Part shown: piece by piece, positions 54,212 through 63,442 of the stretch
Position numbering within the stretch: position 1 is the stretch's first letter
How the letters are laid out: every line of letters starts with the position of its first letter
Origin: Caulobacter sp. Root655
GTDB taxonomy: Bacteria; Pseudomonadota; Alphaproteobacteria; Caulobacterales; Caulobacteraceae
Reading direction: 5' to 3'
Assembly: GCF_001427665.1 (NCBI RefSeq)
Contig: NZ_LMHC01000023.1
Span: forward strand, 47,012 to 111,011
Length of the DNA stretch: 64,000 bases
Translations under genes and position numbers: made by a program
Notes under the pieces: model-generated
Told to the model about the DNA's origin: nothing
The model's input: only the letters and a program-made list of their open reading frames with translations
Database searches by the model: none

Positions 54212-56206
54212 TCAGAACTTGGCGCTCAGCACCAGGCGCACGTCACGGCCCGGCATGACGACCGCATCCTTGTTGAGCGCGGTGGCGTTGCGGATCGTCT
54301 CGTCGGCGAGGTTGTGGCCGACCAGCGTCAGCGCGATCCCCGGCTTGGCCTTGAACGGCTTCCAGCGAACCTGGGCGTCGACCGAGGTGTAGCCGTCGGT
54401 CGCCAGATCGGCCACGCCGACGTGATCCTGCGAGGACACCGCCAGCACCAGGAAGCTGGCGTCGATCGTATCGTTGGCCCAGTCGAGACCGCCGCCGAAC
54501 CGGCCGGGTTGGATACGCGGCACATCACCGCCGCCGCCCGTGAACTTGGCGCGGACATAGTCGCCCAGCACCTGGCCCGAGAGCTTGCCGCCCGCCACCG
54601 AGGTCAGCGGGAAGAAGGCCTTCATCTCCGCGCCCCAGAAGTTGGCGTCGCGCTGGCCGTAGTTGAGTTCCTTCAACTCGCCGTCACCGCCAAGGCTGCA
54701 GACGCCGTCCTCGTCGCACAGGCGTCCGGTCAGCGCGCCGTAGATGTAGTTGTCGAACCGCGCGCCCCAAACCGAAGCCTCAAGGCGTCCGGTCGAGCCC
54801 AGCTTGTAGCGCGCCGTCGCCTCCAGGGAGTTGGCCCGCTCGATCTTCAGGCTCGGATCACCCGTCTCGAAGGTCGCCGGACCATCGTGTGGTCCCCGGG
54901 CGAACAGTTCGGTCTGGGCCGGCGCCCGGGCGGCCGAGGCGGCGGTCAGGCCCAGCCGCAGCGTGTCGGAGGCCTCATAAGTAAAGCCCAGCGAGCCGCT
55001 GACCGGCGTGTAGTTGCGCCGCGTGGAGACGCCGGACGCCGGCGTGCCCTCGATGCGCGTGCGCTCGACACGCAGGGCGCCCTGCATTTGCAGCGCCCCG
55101 ATCGGCGCCTCCACGAAGGCGAAGGCCGCGCCGCTTTCGGTGTGGGTCGGCAGCAGATAGTCGGCTCCTTCGCCCAGCGCGCTGAACTTTCGGTCCTGGA
55201 ATTGGACGCCCAGGGCCGAGGCCGAAAGCGGACCCGTCGGGCCAAACAGCGCTTCGGCCCGACCGTCCCACTCCTTGTTGTTGAAGGTCGACAGCACGAC
55301 ATTGCCCTCGGGATCGATCTCGCTGTGGGTGTAGTCGGCGTAGCCGGCATCGACATTGAGCCGCTGCAGGGCGCCTTGGTCGAGCTTGAACGAGGAGCCG
55401 AAAGCGCCCTTGTCCTGCTTCATGCGGATGTAGGTGTCGTCGGACGGGATGCCGTATCGGGCCTCGTAATGCGTGCCGCTGGCGCCGACACGGCTGTCGT
55501 CGCCGAAGAAATAGGACGCGCCGCCCGAATAGCCGTTACCCCGGAAGAACGAGTTGGGCTGCTCTCCATCAGGCGTTTCGTAGTTGCTCGCCCGACGTCC
55601 AAAGCCGTCCAGGTGGACGGCGAAAGGCCCCTGCCCCGCGTCGATGCTGACGGCGCCTTCGCCGGTCGCCGCGCTGGAGGCATAGGCGGTCGTGGCCTCG
55701 CCCTCGATCCCGTCGATGGGCTTGAGCGGAATGCGGTTGTTGATCACGTTGACGACGCCGCCGATCGCCTGGCTGCCATAGCGCAGGGTGGCCGCGCCGC
55801 GCACCACCTCGATCGACTGCGCCGCCAAGGGATCGATCGGCACGCCGTGGTCGGGACCCACGTCCGAGACGTCCGAGCTGGACAGACCGTTCTCGGCCAA
55901 CTTGACGCGCTGGGCGTCCATGCCGCGGATCACCGGGCGGCTGGCGCCGGCGGCGAAGCCCGTGCCCGCGACGCCAGGGATATTGCGCAGGGCGTCGGCC
56001 AGGCTGGCGCCGCCGTTGCCGAGCACTTGGTCGCGGCCGACCTGCTCGACGATCGTCGCGAAGCGGTCCGGGTCACCGGCGAGCGGCGAAGCGGTGACCA
56101 CCACCTCCGAGACCGAATGGCCCAGATCCTGGGCCTGGGCCATCGCCGTCCAAGCCAGCAAGACCCCGGCGCTTGACGCCGTCAACAACATCGAACGCAG
56201 CCGCAT
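54212..56206 (-). CDS. znuD: ZnuD-like TonB-dependent zinc receptor
   Basis: 664 residues. Signal peptide to MAQAQ. The plug has VVVTASPL, 'NIPGVAGTGFAAGASRPVIRGM' and 'VVRGAATLRYGSQAIGGVVNVI' (in parts). The barrel ends with MPGRDVRLVLSAKF and terminal Phe. Barrel segments such as HYEARYGIPSDDTYIRMKQ and GYADYTHSEID match the ZnuD group, outer-membrane receptors for zinc (or zinc-haem) made in zinc starvation. A Zur-like box 34 bases upstream supports this. Substrate is inferred from family and the box. Confidence 0.88.
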   Translation of the reverse strand: MRLRSMLLTASSAGVLLAWTAMAQAQDLGHSVSEVVVTASPLAGDPDRFATIVEQVGRDQVLGNGGASLADALRNIPGVAGTGFAAGASRPVIRGMDAQRVKLAENGLSSSDVSDVGPDHGVPIDPLAAQSIEVVRGAATLRYGSQAIGGVVNVINNRIPLKPIDGIEGEATTAYASSAATGEGAVSIDAGQGPFAVHLDGFGRRASNYETPDGEQPNSFFRGNGYSGGASYFFGDDSRVGASGTHYEARYGIPSDDTYIRMKQDKGAFGSSFKLDQGALQRLNVDAGYADYTHSEIDPEGNVVLSTFNNKEWDGRAEALFGPTGPLSASALGVQFQDRKFSALGEGADYLLPTHTESGAAFAFVEAPIGALQMQGALRVERTRIEGTPASGVSTRRNYTPVSGSLGFTYEASDTLRLGLTAASAARAPAQTELFARGPHDGPATFETGDPSLKIERANSLEATARYKLGSTGRLEASVWGARFDNYIYGALTGRLCDEDGVCSLGGDGELKELNYGQRDANFWGAEMKAFFPLTSVAGGKLSGQVLGDYVRAKFTGGGGDVPRIQPGRFGGGLDWANDTIDASFLVLAVSSQDHVGVADLATDGYTSVDAQVRWKPFKAKPGIALTLVGHNLADETIRNATALNKDAVVMPGRDVRLVLSAKF

Positions 56207-56239
56207 GAGGTACTCCCAAAAATCGAACTCCAGCTTCGT

Positions 56240-56256
56240 ATGTTATATCGTAACGT
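56240..56256. promoter_or_regulatory. Zur-like box before znuD
   Basis: ATGTTATATCGTAACGT shares the GTTA-n5-TAAC core and most positions with the two boxes near 49.2 kb. It lies 34 bases upstream of znuD on the shared minus strand. It is less symmetrical than box 1, so affinity is likely lower. Confidence 0.68.
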
Positions 56257-56546
56257 CTTCCAAGCCCATCATTGAGCCATTTCGTGAAGGACAGCCAAGG
56301 TGATGCATTTGGATCACGACGCCGACAAACTGAGCTGGCGAGGGGTCGCGGCGTTTGACGACGCCTTTTCAGCGCTGCTCCCGAAGCCTCGGCCTTGGAA
56401 CTGGTAACCGGCTTTGATGAGGGACCAGCAGGTGATGCCGTGGAAGCACGCCGAAACGCGCCGTTCCTTCGGCGGTCAGGCCTAGGCCCCGAGTGTAGCG
56501 ACCGCTTCGGTCAAGGCGCCGCGAGACTCGACGCGCCCAAGAGGGG

Positions 56547-56711
56547 TCAGGTCCCGAAATGCTCGGTGAGACAGGCCTTGAGGCGCGCGAAGTCGTTGGC
56601 GATATAGGGCTTTCGCATCACGTCCTGGAAGGCGAAAGCGGGCAAGATCTCAACGCGGCAGAACCGGTCGGGCGCGGTTACCGAGAACCGCTGGGCCTCG
56701 TAGGGCCTGTG
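56547..56711 (-). pseudogene. Receiver-domain tail fragment
   Basis: A minus-strand frame ends FQDVMRKPYIANDFARLKACL then EHFGT and stop. 'RKPY....L' is the conserved Lys-Pro and last helix of a CheY-like receiver. Upstream in the frame 'FSVTAP' fits strand four, but an in-frame stop at 56712 cuts it off before the phosphorylated Asp. It is a leftover of a response regulator or hybrid kinase. The rest of 56257-57106 holds only doubtful short frames. Confidence 0.5.
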
Positions 56712-57106
56712 TCAACGAACGTCCGCCCTGCGTCACATCGCCACGGGCGTTGTCCGCGAGTTTCACCGCGACGCGGGCCTACGCCGCGCGTACGTCCAAA
56801 AATCGAAGGCCCGCCTACCTTCCTCACCTCCGCCGCCGCGCGTTTCCGCTTGGGGTGAGTTAAAAAACTTCACCATAGCGTGTATCGGCAGCGTAGACTG
56901 TCGCCTTAGACGTCCGCCCTGGGTGAACCAACGCGCGGCCACGCCAAGGAAGATCGGATCTCGGTTTCTGGGGATCGCAATGTGGCTGCACCTGACCTCC
57001 GCGGCGACCTTCATCGGCAAGTCTGGGCGCCGTTGCGGATGAACCCACCCATCAACTTCGCATTCGATGCGCCATCGCGCGTGGTCGGCGTCAGCATGGT
57101 GTCCTG

Positions 57107-57679
57107 ATGCTGGTCCCGGCGCCATGGGGTCGTTGCGGCCTTCGTCGGCTACGGCTGCGAGGCCTCATCGCACTCGGCGCGGCCCTGTCGTGGTCCGCGG
57201 CCGGCGCGACCTCTCTCGAGTATCAGGTGAAGGCGGCCTACCTCTACAAGCTTGTCTCGTTCGTGGACTGGCCCCCCGGATCGCTTCCCCCGCCGGGCGC
57301 CCCGGTCAATCTCTGCGTCGTGGGCGATGACCCCTTCGGGGCGACCTTGGACCAGGTGGCGCAGAACCAGCAGGTCAATGGACGTCCGCTGATCGTGCGC
57401 CGTATGGCGACGGTGTCGAAGTCGTCGGGTTGCCACGTCCTCTACATCACCGGATCGAAACGTCAGTCGATCGCCAGCGCCCTGCAATCGGTCAAGGGCG
57501 CGCCGAGCCTGACGATCACCGACGGCACGGAGGCGCGCGGGAGTGTCGTTCAGTTCGTCGTCAGGGAAGGCCGCGTCCGTTTCACCGTCGACGTCACGAT
57601 CGCCGCCCAGAACGGCTTGACCATCAGCGCCAAGCTGCTGAGCCTGGCGCTATCTGTGAGGGATGGGCCCACCTCATGA
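57107..57679 (+). CDS. YfiR-family periplasmic protein
   Basis: 190 residues. An exported start (basic region, then LIALGAALSWSAAGA) precedes a YfiR/DUF4154 domain: EYQVKAAYLYKLVSFVDWP, 'VNLCVVGDDPFG', 'CHVLYITGSK', and 'VRFTVDVTIAAQNGLTISAKLLSLA' (in parts). YfiR classically binds the periplasmic part of the diguanylate cyclase YfiN and keeps it off. Here the next gene, overlapping by ATGA, is a histidine kinase with a YfiN-like sensor. The exact start is uncertain because the upstream ribosome site is weak. Confidence 0.85.
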   Translation: MLVPAPWGRCGLRRLRLRGLIALGAALSWSAAGATSLEYQVKAAYLYKLVSFVDWPPGSLPPPGAPVNLCVVGDDPFGATLDQVAQNQQVNGRPLIVRRMATVSKSSGCHVLYITGSKRQSIASALQSVKGAPSLTITDGTEARGSVVQFVVREGRVRFTVDVTIAAQNGLTISAKLLSLALSVRDGPTS

Positions 57680-59439
57680 CCTGGCGCGATGAATTTCAGC
57701 CGCGTAGCGGGCGTTCCGGCTTCGCGTTCGGCGGCCTCGCCTTGATCGGTGCGTTGGCGCTGGTGGCCGTGGGCCTGCTGATGGGCATCTACAACGAGCA
57801 GGCGTACCGGGCCCAGAAAACCCGGGAGGTCGCCGTCCAGGCCCAGATTCTCGCGGCCAGCGTGACCGCGGCGCTGGCCTTCGACGACCGGAAGGTGGCT
57901 CTGGAATATGTCGAGGCGCTCGGCGCCAATCCGGAGGTGGAAGCCGCGGGCGTCTATGACACCCAGGGCCGCCTGCTGGCCGGTCACGCTCGTCCGGGCG
58001 CCGCGCCCGCGCCCTCGACGGCCGCCAAGGGGCCGACGTCGCGCGACGATCGGTACATCGTCGTGACCGCGCCGGTTCGACAGGGCGAAGCCGTCATGGG
58101 CTCGGTCTATTTGCGCACCGTGGTGGAGGCCCTGCCCCAGCGGTTGGCGCGATACGCCGGCGTCGCCGTGCTGCTGGTCATGGCCGCGCTGCTGGTCAGC
58201 GTGCTCGGCGTGGGGCAGATGCTCCTGAAGCGAGCGAACGCCAGGCTGGAGGAGCGGGCCCAGGCCCTGGGCGACGCCAACAACGCCCTGCAGATCCACA
58301 TCCAGGAACGCGAGCGAGCGGAGGAAGCCCTTCGCCAGGGACAGAAGATGGAGGCGATCGGCAAGCTGACCGGCGGCCTCGCTCACGACTTCAACAACCT
58401 GCTGATGGTCGCCTCGGGCGGCCTGGACATCCTGGAAAAGACCGAGGACCCCGTGAAGCGCCAGCGGTTCGCCGGCGCCGTTCGCCAGGCGCTCGATCGC
58501 GGCGCCGAGCTGACCAGCAAGCTTCTGGCCTTTTCCCGCCGATCGCCGCTGAAACCGGAGGTCGTCGACCTGTCGACGCGCATTCCCGACCTTTCGATCC
58601 TGCTCGAACGTTCCTTGCGCGAAGACATCACCGTGGAGTTGCGCCTGGCCGACGATCTCTGGCCGGTGGAGGTGGATTCCACCCAGCTCGAGGTCACGTT
58701 GCTGAACATCGCGGTCAACGCCCGCGACGCCATGCCCAAGGGCGGCTCGCTGACGATCGTGGGCAATAATCAGCCCGATCTGGCCGAAGGCGAGTTGATC
58801 GGAGACTTCGTTCGCCTGTCGATCATCGACGACGGCGTGGGCATGGCCGCCGAACACGTCGCCCGAGCCTTCGAACCGTTCTTCACCACCAAGGAGGTGG
58901 GCCGGGGAACCGGACTGGGGCTCAGCCAGGTCTACGGCTTCACGCGGGCGTCGGGCGGCGACGTCCAGATCGAAAGCGCGCCGGAACTGGGGACGGTTAT
59001 CTCGCTCTTGCTGCCGCGCTCCGCCAAGTCGGCCCCGGTCAAGGCCTCCGTGACCGTGCAACCGACGGCCTCTTCGAACCAGGGCCGGGTGCTGCTGGTC
59101 GAGGACGACGACAATGTCGCGCTGATCGTGCTGGAGATGCTCCAGGCCCTCGCCTATCAACCCACCCGCGTCGAGAGCGGCGCGGCGGCGCTACGGATAC
59201 TCAATCAACGCAGTGATTTCGACATCGTCTTCTCGGACATGGTCATGCCCGGCGGGATGGGGGGCATGGATCTGGCGCGGGTGGTCAGCCAGAAATATCC
59301 TCGCCTGCCCGTCGTCCTGACGACCGGGTTCAGCGAGGCCGCCACGACCGCGGCGAAGGCGGGCTTCCGCGTCCTGCCCAAGCCCTATGCGATCGAAGCC
59401 CTGGCCAGCGAACTTGGCGCGGCGCGACAAGGCGTCTAG
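57676..59439 (+). CDS. Hybrid histidine kinase with CHASE8-like sensor
   Basis: 587 residues. Membrane helix (about 15-37), a periplasmic CHASE8-like domain (about 40-150, 'QAQILAASVTAALAFDDRKVAL'), a second helix (about 157-178), a coiled coil, then HisKA with LTGGLAHDFNNLL (His237), the HATPase with NARDAMPKGG and GRGTGLGLSQVYG, and a C-terminal receiver with phospho-acceptor Asp521 (FSDMVMPGGMGG). CHASE8 is the sensor of YfiN, and the preceding YfiR-like gene overlaps it, so YfiR probably gates this kinase in place of a cyclase. The partner response regulator is not in view. Confidence 0.9.
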   Translation: MTWRDEFQPRSGRSGFAFGGLALIGALALVAVGLLMGIYNEQAYRAQKTREVAVQAQILAASVTAALAFDDRKVALEYVEALGANPEVEAAGVYDTQGRLLAGHARPGAAPAPSTAAKGPTSRDDRYIVVTAPVRQGEAVMGSVYLRTVVEALPQRLARYAGVAVLLVMAALLVSVLGVGQMLLKRANARLEERAQALGDANNALQIHIQERERAEEALRQGQKMEAIGKLTGGLAHDFNNLLMVASGGLDILEKTEDPVKRQRFAGAVRQALDRGAELTSKLLAFSRRSPLKPEVVDLSTRIPDLSILLERSLREDITVELRLADDLWPVEVDSTQLEVTLLNIAVNARDAMPKGGSLTIVGNNQPDLAEGELIGDFVRLSIIDDGVGMAAEHVARAFEPFFTTKEVGRGTGLGLSQVYGFTRASGGDVQIESAPELGTVISLLLPRSAKSAPVKASVTVQPTASSNQGRVLLVEDDDNVALIVLEMLQALAYQPTRVESGAAALRILNQRSDFDIVFSDMVMPGGMGGMDLARVVSQKYPRLPVVLTTGFSEAATTAAKAGFRVLPKPYAIEALASELGAARQGV

Positions 59440-59460
59440 TCCTCGGCATGAGCCTGGAAC

Positions 59461-61353
59461 CTAGAAGCTCCAACGAAGGTCCGCGAAGACGCTTCTGGGG
59501 ACCACGACACCGCCGGGGAATTCCTGGCTGCGCTGGTGCAGCAGGTTGGAGCCGGACAGGGACAGTTGCACCCGGTCGGAGAGGTTCCAGGCGACCCTGC
59601 CGTTGAGTTCCATATAGGACGGCAGGCGGGGGTCAGGCAGGGCGTCCACATAGCGGACGGCCGCGTCCAACGTCACCGTCCGTCCAAGATCCATCGACGA
59701 CCTCAACGACGCCTGGTGTTCGGGATCATCCCCCGCCTGCTCCATACCCAGTATGCGGCTCGAACCGGGTTTGAACTTCAGGCGCTTCTCGAGTCGATTA
59801 TACCCCCCGGCCAGCCGCCACCACGGGGTGAGGTGGTATTCGCCCCAGACCTCCACGCCATAGCTGTGGCCCGCCATGCCGTTGCCCCAGTGGAGCGGCA
59901 GGAGCGTGACCCGGTCGAACTCGATGGTGCGCAGGTCGTCATAGACGTTGTAATAGGTCGAGACCGAAAACGAGACCTTGGCGGAAGGCCGGATCCGCGT
60001 ACCGATCTCGTAGGCCGTGAGCTTTTCGGACTGGAAGGTTCCGCCGCCGGTCAGGAACCGGATCGCGCCCAGGTATTCGACGACGTCCCGATCGAACGGC
60101 GTGGCCGAGCGCACCGCCTTCGAGGCCGCCGCCCACACCATGGCCTTGTCGTTGGGCGTCCAGGAAATCCGCGCGCTCGGCAGCAGTTCGGGATCGAGGT
60201 AGGGGTCGTCCTCGACCTTGAGGCCCAGGGTCAGCTTGGTGGTCTTGGTGACGGCGAGGCTGTCCTGGACGAACAGATTGGCGAGGTTGAGATCGCCGCG
60301 GGCCGGCTCGTAGAAGAGCGTCGGCGAACTGCCGATGGCGTAGTGGCTGTGACGGAAGCCGCCGCCCCAGACGACCGCCTGCCGGGCGCCGAGATCGAAG
60401 CTGTGGCGGATATCGACGTCGTAGGTGTCCACCTTGAAGACGCCGCGACGTACGGCGCGATCATAATAGGCCTGGACCTGGAGCTCCGCCCCGCCGTCGC
60501 CCAGACGGGTCCAGCGCGCGAGCAGGTTGTGGCCCGCCAGGCCGACGTCCGACGCGCCGTCGTAGACGTCGCCCTGCAGCGTCAAGGCGTTGCCCGACGC
60601 CGGGGTCCAGTCGAGGCGGAAACCGCCCTGCGTTCGGGACAGGTCTTGGTCCGCCTTGCCGTCGGCGGTGATGGTCCCCATGCTGTCCGCCTTCAGGTCG
60701 CGCACATAGACGCGATAGGTCAGACTTTCGCCGAGCCGGCCGCCATAGCGCAGGCTGACCGAACGCCCGTGGCTTCCCCCGCCCGCCTCCAGGAAGCCGC
60801 CCTGAGTGTCGCCCGATTTTCGCGTGGTGATGTTGATCACGCCGTTGACGGCGTTGGCCCCCCAGAGGGTCGCGCCGGGCCCGCTGATCACCTCGATGCG
60901 GTCGATGTCGGCCGGCAGGACATCCTGCATGTCCCAATAGACGCCGGAGTACAGCGGCGTGTAGACGCTTCGGCCGTCGATCAGCACCAGCAGCTTGTTG
61001 GTGAAGTTCTGCGCCGCCTCGTTGCCGTTGAAGCCGCGCGCCGTGACGATGTATCGGCTGGCGGTGAACTGCTGCACCTGGAGATTGGGCGCCAGGCGGA
61101 GCATTTCCGGCACCGTTCGCGCGCCCGACCGGACGATGTCGTCATGGGTGATGACATAGATCGCCGACGGCGCTTCCCGCACGGGTTCGGCGCGCTTGGA
61201 GACGGACGTCACCTGGATTTCGCCGAGTTCCTCGATCGAGAGATTGGCGAAATTGATCGATGTTTGGGCGTGACCGGCGGTGGCGACCATTGCGGCCCAG
61301 GCCGCGCCGAGGACTCGGATTGTCGCCAGTCGCGTCCAAGACGTTGTTCGCAT
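59461..61353 (-). CDS. TonB-dependent receptor linked to the YfiR/kinase pair
   Basis: 630 residues. Signal peptide to AGHAQ. Plug with SVSKRAEPVREAPSAIYVI, 'IVRSGARTVPEMLRLAPNLQV' (in parts), 'VLIDGRSVYTPLYSGVYWD' and 'IEVISGPGATLWGANAVNGV'. The barrel ends SVFADLRWSF. From memory, this receptor subtype tends to lie beside YfiR/DUF4154 and sensor-kinase or cyclase genes in many Proteobacteria; its ligand is unknown. ATG 61353 has GGGGAG; the longer frame has no site. It converges on the kinase gene with 21 bases between. Confidence 0.9.
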   Translation of the reverse strand: MRTTSWTRLATIRVLGAAWAAMVATAGHAQTSINFANLSIEELGEIQVTSVSKRAEPVREAPSAIYVITHDDIVRSGARTVPEMLRLAPNLQVQQFTASRYIVTARGFNGNEAAQNFTNKLLVLIDGRSVYTPLYSGVYWDMQDVLPADIDRIEVISGPGATLWGANAVNGVINITTRKSGDTQGGFLEAGGGSHGRSVSLRYGGRLGESLTYRVYVRDLKADSMGTITADGKADQDLSRTQGGFRLDWTPASGNALTLQGDVYDGASDVGLAGHNLLARWTRLGDGGAELQVQAYYDRAVRRGVFKVDTYDVDIRHSFDLGARQAVVWGGGFRHSHYAIGSSPTLFYEPARGDLNLANLFVQDSLAVTKTTKLTLGLKVEDDPYLDPELLPSARISWTPNDKAMVWAAASKAVRSATPFDRDVVEYLGAIRFLTGGGTFQSEKLTAYEIGTRIRPSAKVSFSVSTYYNVYDDLRTIEFDRVTLLPLHWGNGMAGHSYGVEVWGEYHLTPWWRLAGGYNRLEKRLKFKPGSSRILGMEQAGDDPEHQASLRSSMDLGRTVTLDAAVRYVDALPDPRLPSYMELNGRVAWNLSDRVQLSLSGSNLLHQRSQEFPGGVVVPRSVFADLRWSF

Positions 61354-61888
61354 CCGCAGCTCCCCTTCAGCCTTGGCTACCCGATGGCAACTGGAACAGG
61401 CTCCGCGCGGCGGCATGAACTGAAGATCGCCCGCCTCTTCCGGGGCGGTTTCTCCCCAAAAAGAAACCGGACCTCGCCGAGCGATCGCCAGACGGGCAAG
61501 CGTTCAACAAGGCGACGATCTCCACGCCTCGTCGGTGAGACTAACATGACCCACACGGATAGGTTGGAGAATGTTGGCGGGCCGCGACAGGCAGGTTCCA
61601 TTCCGCGTCTGATGGATCGAGCCCAATACGAGCGCCCGAGCACGGTTGCGGCGATGATCTCGTGAAGTGGGGCTGACGAAGAATCCGGGCGGAGCCGATC
61701 CCCAACATTGGCGAGATGGCATTGGGAAACGGGGCGGTTCTGGCCTCCCGTTTCATGCGCTTTCGGCGTCTAACGGCGGATCGGTAGCGTCCTCTGGTCG
61801 TCAAGATGTCTGGCTTCCCGAGAACTTCCGTCAGCCGCCGCCCCTTTCGCATCGCGCTCGACACCGTCAAGGGTGAAGGCCCTGACGA
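61354..61888. other. Intergenic stretch without a recognisable gene
   Basis: 535 bases between the TonB receptor start and the end of the symporter gene. Several short frames on both strands lack ribosome sites and motifs. It should hold the receptor promoter next to 61353; no operator or terminator stands out. Confidence 0.6.
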
Positions 61889-63283
61889 CTAGATCGCCGC
61901 CTCGATCGCCGCGTTCTCCGGTGGCGTCGATCGCCGCCTCGCGAGTTGCTCCACGATGTCCTCATGAACACCTCGCCCCAGGGGGTAGAACAGCATCACC
62001 ACGGCGCAAGCCAGCAGGCCGAGGGCGGGAAACACGACCATGATGGTCTTCATGCCGTGCAGGGTCGCCGCCGTCTGCTCGACATTGGGATGGTAGCCGA
62101 CCAGGTCCAGGGACCAGCCGAACAAACCCGCGCCGAGGCCCAGGGCTGCCTTGAGAAAGAACTGGCCCAGCCCGAAGATGAAGCTCTCGGCGCGAAAGCC
62201 GGTCCGCCATTCGCCATACTCGACGGTGTCCGGCAGCATCGACCAGAAGGTCAGCGCCAGGCCGAGCGACGCCACCTGCATATAGGCGAGGAAGGCGATC
62301 ATCAGCGCCGGGCTACGAATATCCGTCACCGCGAAGGCGCCGAGACCGGCCAGGCCCCAGCCGGCGGCGACGAACCAGGCCATGCGTTTGCCGATGAACT
62401 TGGTCACCAGCAACCAGGCCGGCACGATCAGCAGGCCCAGCGCCGCGCAGAGCGCCAGGGCGGTCCGCGACGCGGCCTCGTCATGCAGGTAGTATTTGAA
62501 ATAGTAGAGCACCGACTTGCCAAGCGCCGTCGTGCAGGCCACGGCGCAGACGATGCCGCCCATCACCGCCCAGAAGGCGCGGTTGCCGCGCAACGACCGC
62601 CAGTAGTCCGCCATCCGCGGCGGCGCGACCGTCTCCTCGGTCTCGGGCGGCTCGCGGGTGACGGCGAAGACGATGGGAAAGATCGCCGTGGCGATCAGGG
62701 CCAGGACGCAGGCGGCGTAGAAGAAGCCGCGCGCCTGATCGCCGCCACCGAACCGCGCGACCATCGGCTGGGTGGTCAGGGCCACGACCAGGCCGGCCAA
62801 GGTCGCGAAGATGATCCGCATGCCGGCCAGCGTCGAGCGTTCGCCCGAGCTCGAGGTCAGCCGGGCGTTCAACGAGGTGTAGGGGATCGACAGAGCTGTG
62901 TAGCAGGTGCGGAACAGGAAATGGGCCGCCATCACCACGGCGACCAGGCCAAGGCCGTCCAGGGCGGGCTCGTAATAGAGGAAGCTGAAGGACAGGCCGA
63001 CCGGAACCGCGCCCAGCAGGATGTAGGGGCGATAGCGTCCCCACTCGCTACGCGTGCGATCGGCGATGGCTCCCATGAACGGGTCGATCGCCCCGTCCCA
63101 GATCGACGCCAGCATATAGATCAGGCCCGCCGTGCCCGCCGACAGCCCCAGGGCGTCGGTGTAGTAGAACAGCAAGAACAGCGACACGCTCTGCCAATAG
63201 AGATTGCAGGCGAAGTCGCCGGCCGTGAAACCGACCTTGCGGGCGAAACTCAGGCGCGGCGCCGTGGCCGATAGCTCTGTCAC
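61889..63283 (-). CDS. GPH-family sugar:cation symporter (MFS)
   Basis: 464 residues with twelve predicted helices. The start region FTAGDFACNLYWQSVSLFLL and 'IYMLASIWDGAIDPFMGAIADRTRS' (in parts) are typical of the glycoside-pentoside-hexuronide:cation symporters (MelB/XynB type). The GTG start at 63283 has GGGAGG eight bases upstream. The GntR/FCD regulator gene lies 159 bases upstream on the same strand, which suggests uptake of a sugar acid or glycoside under its control. Substrate not inferable. Confidence 0.9.
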   Translation of the reverse strand: MTELSATAPRLSFARKVGFTAGDFACNLYWQSVSLFLLFYYTDALGLSAGTAGLIYMLASIWDGAIDPFMGAIADRTRSEWGRYRPYILLGAVPVGLSFSFLYYEPALDGLGLVAVVMAAHFLFRTCYTALSIPYTSLNARLTSSSGERSTLAGMRIIFATLAGLVVALTTQPMVARFGGGDQARGFFYAACVLALIATAIFPIVFAVTREPPETEETVAPPRMADYWRSLRGNRAFWAVMGGIVCAVACTTALGKSVLYYFKYYLHDEAASRTALALCAALGLLIVPAWLLVTKFIGKRMAWFVAAGWGLAGLGAFAVTDIRSPALMIAFLAYMQVASLGLALTFWSMLPDTVEYGEWRTGFRAESFIFGLGQFFLKAALGLGAGLFGWSLDLVGYHPNVEQTAATLHGMKTIMVVFPALGLLACAVVMLFYPLGRGVHEDIVEQLARRRSTPPENAAIEAAI

Positions 63284-63442
63284 GAGATGATCCCTCCCAT
63301 CGCCGACGCGGACCCGCCGCGTGTCGAGCGCCGCGGCTAGGACCGATCAGTCGTTTCACGAGAATGGATCGAGTGGCCGCAGGAGTCAAAAAATAGATCG
63401 AAAATCTTTTTGGATATAATTTGCGAGAAATTTCCGGCCGAT

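Noticed and set aside
56303..56407. 34-residue frame starting MMHLDHDADKLSW just past the znuD Zur-like box, divergent from znuD
   Set aside because: Only a weak AAGG site, very short, and no family; could be a real small peptide but cannot be supported.
56763..57125. 120-residue minus-strand frame upstream of the YfiR gene
   Set aside because: Arg-rich, no motif, overlaps the likely promoter of the YfiR/kinase unit.
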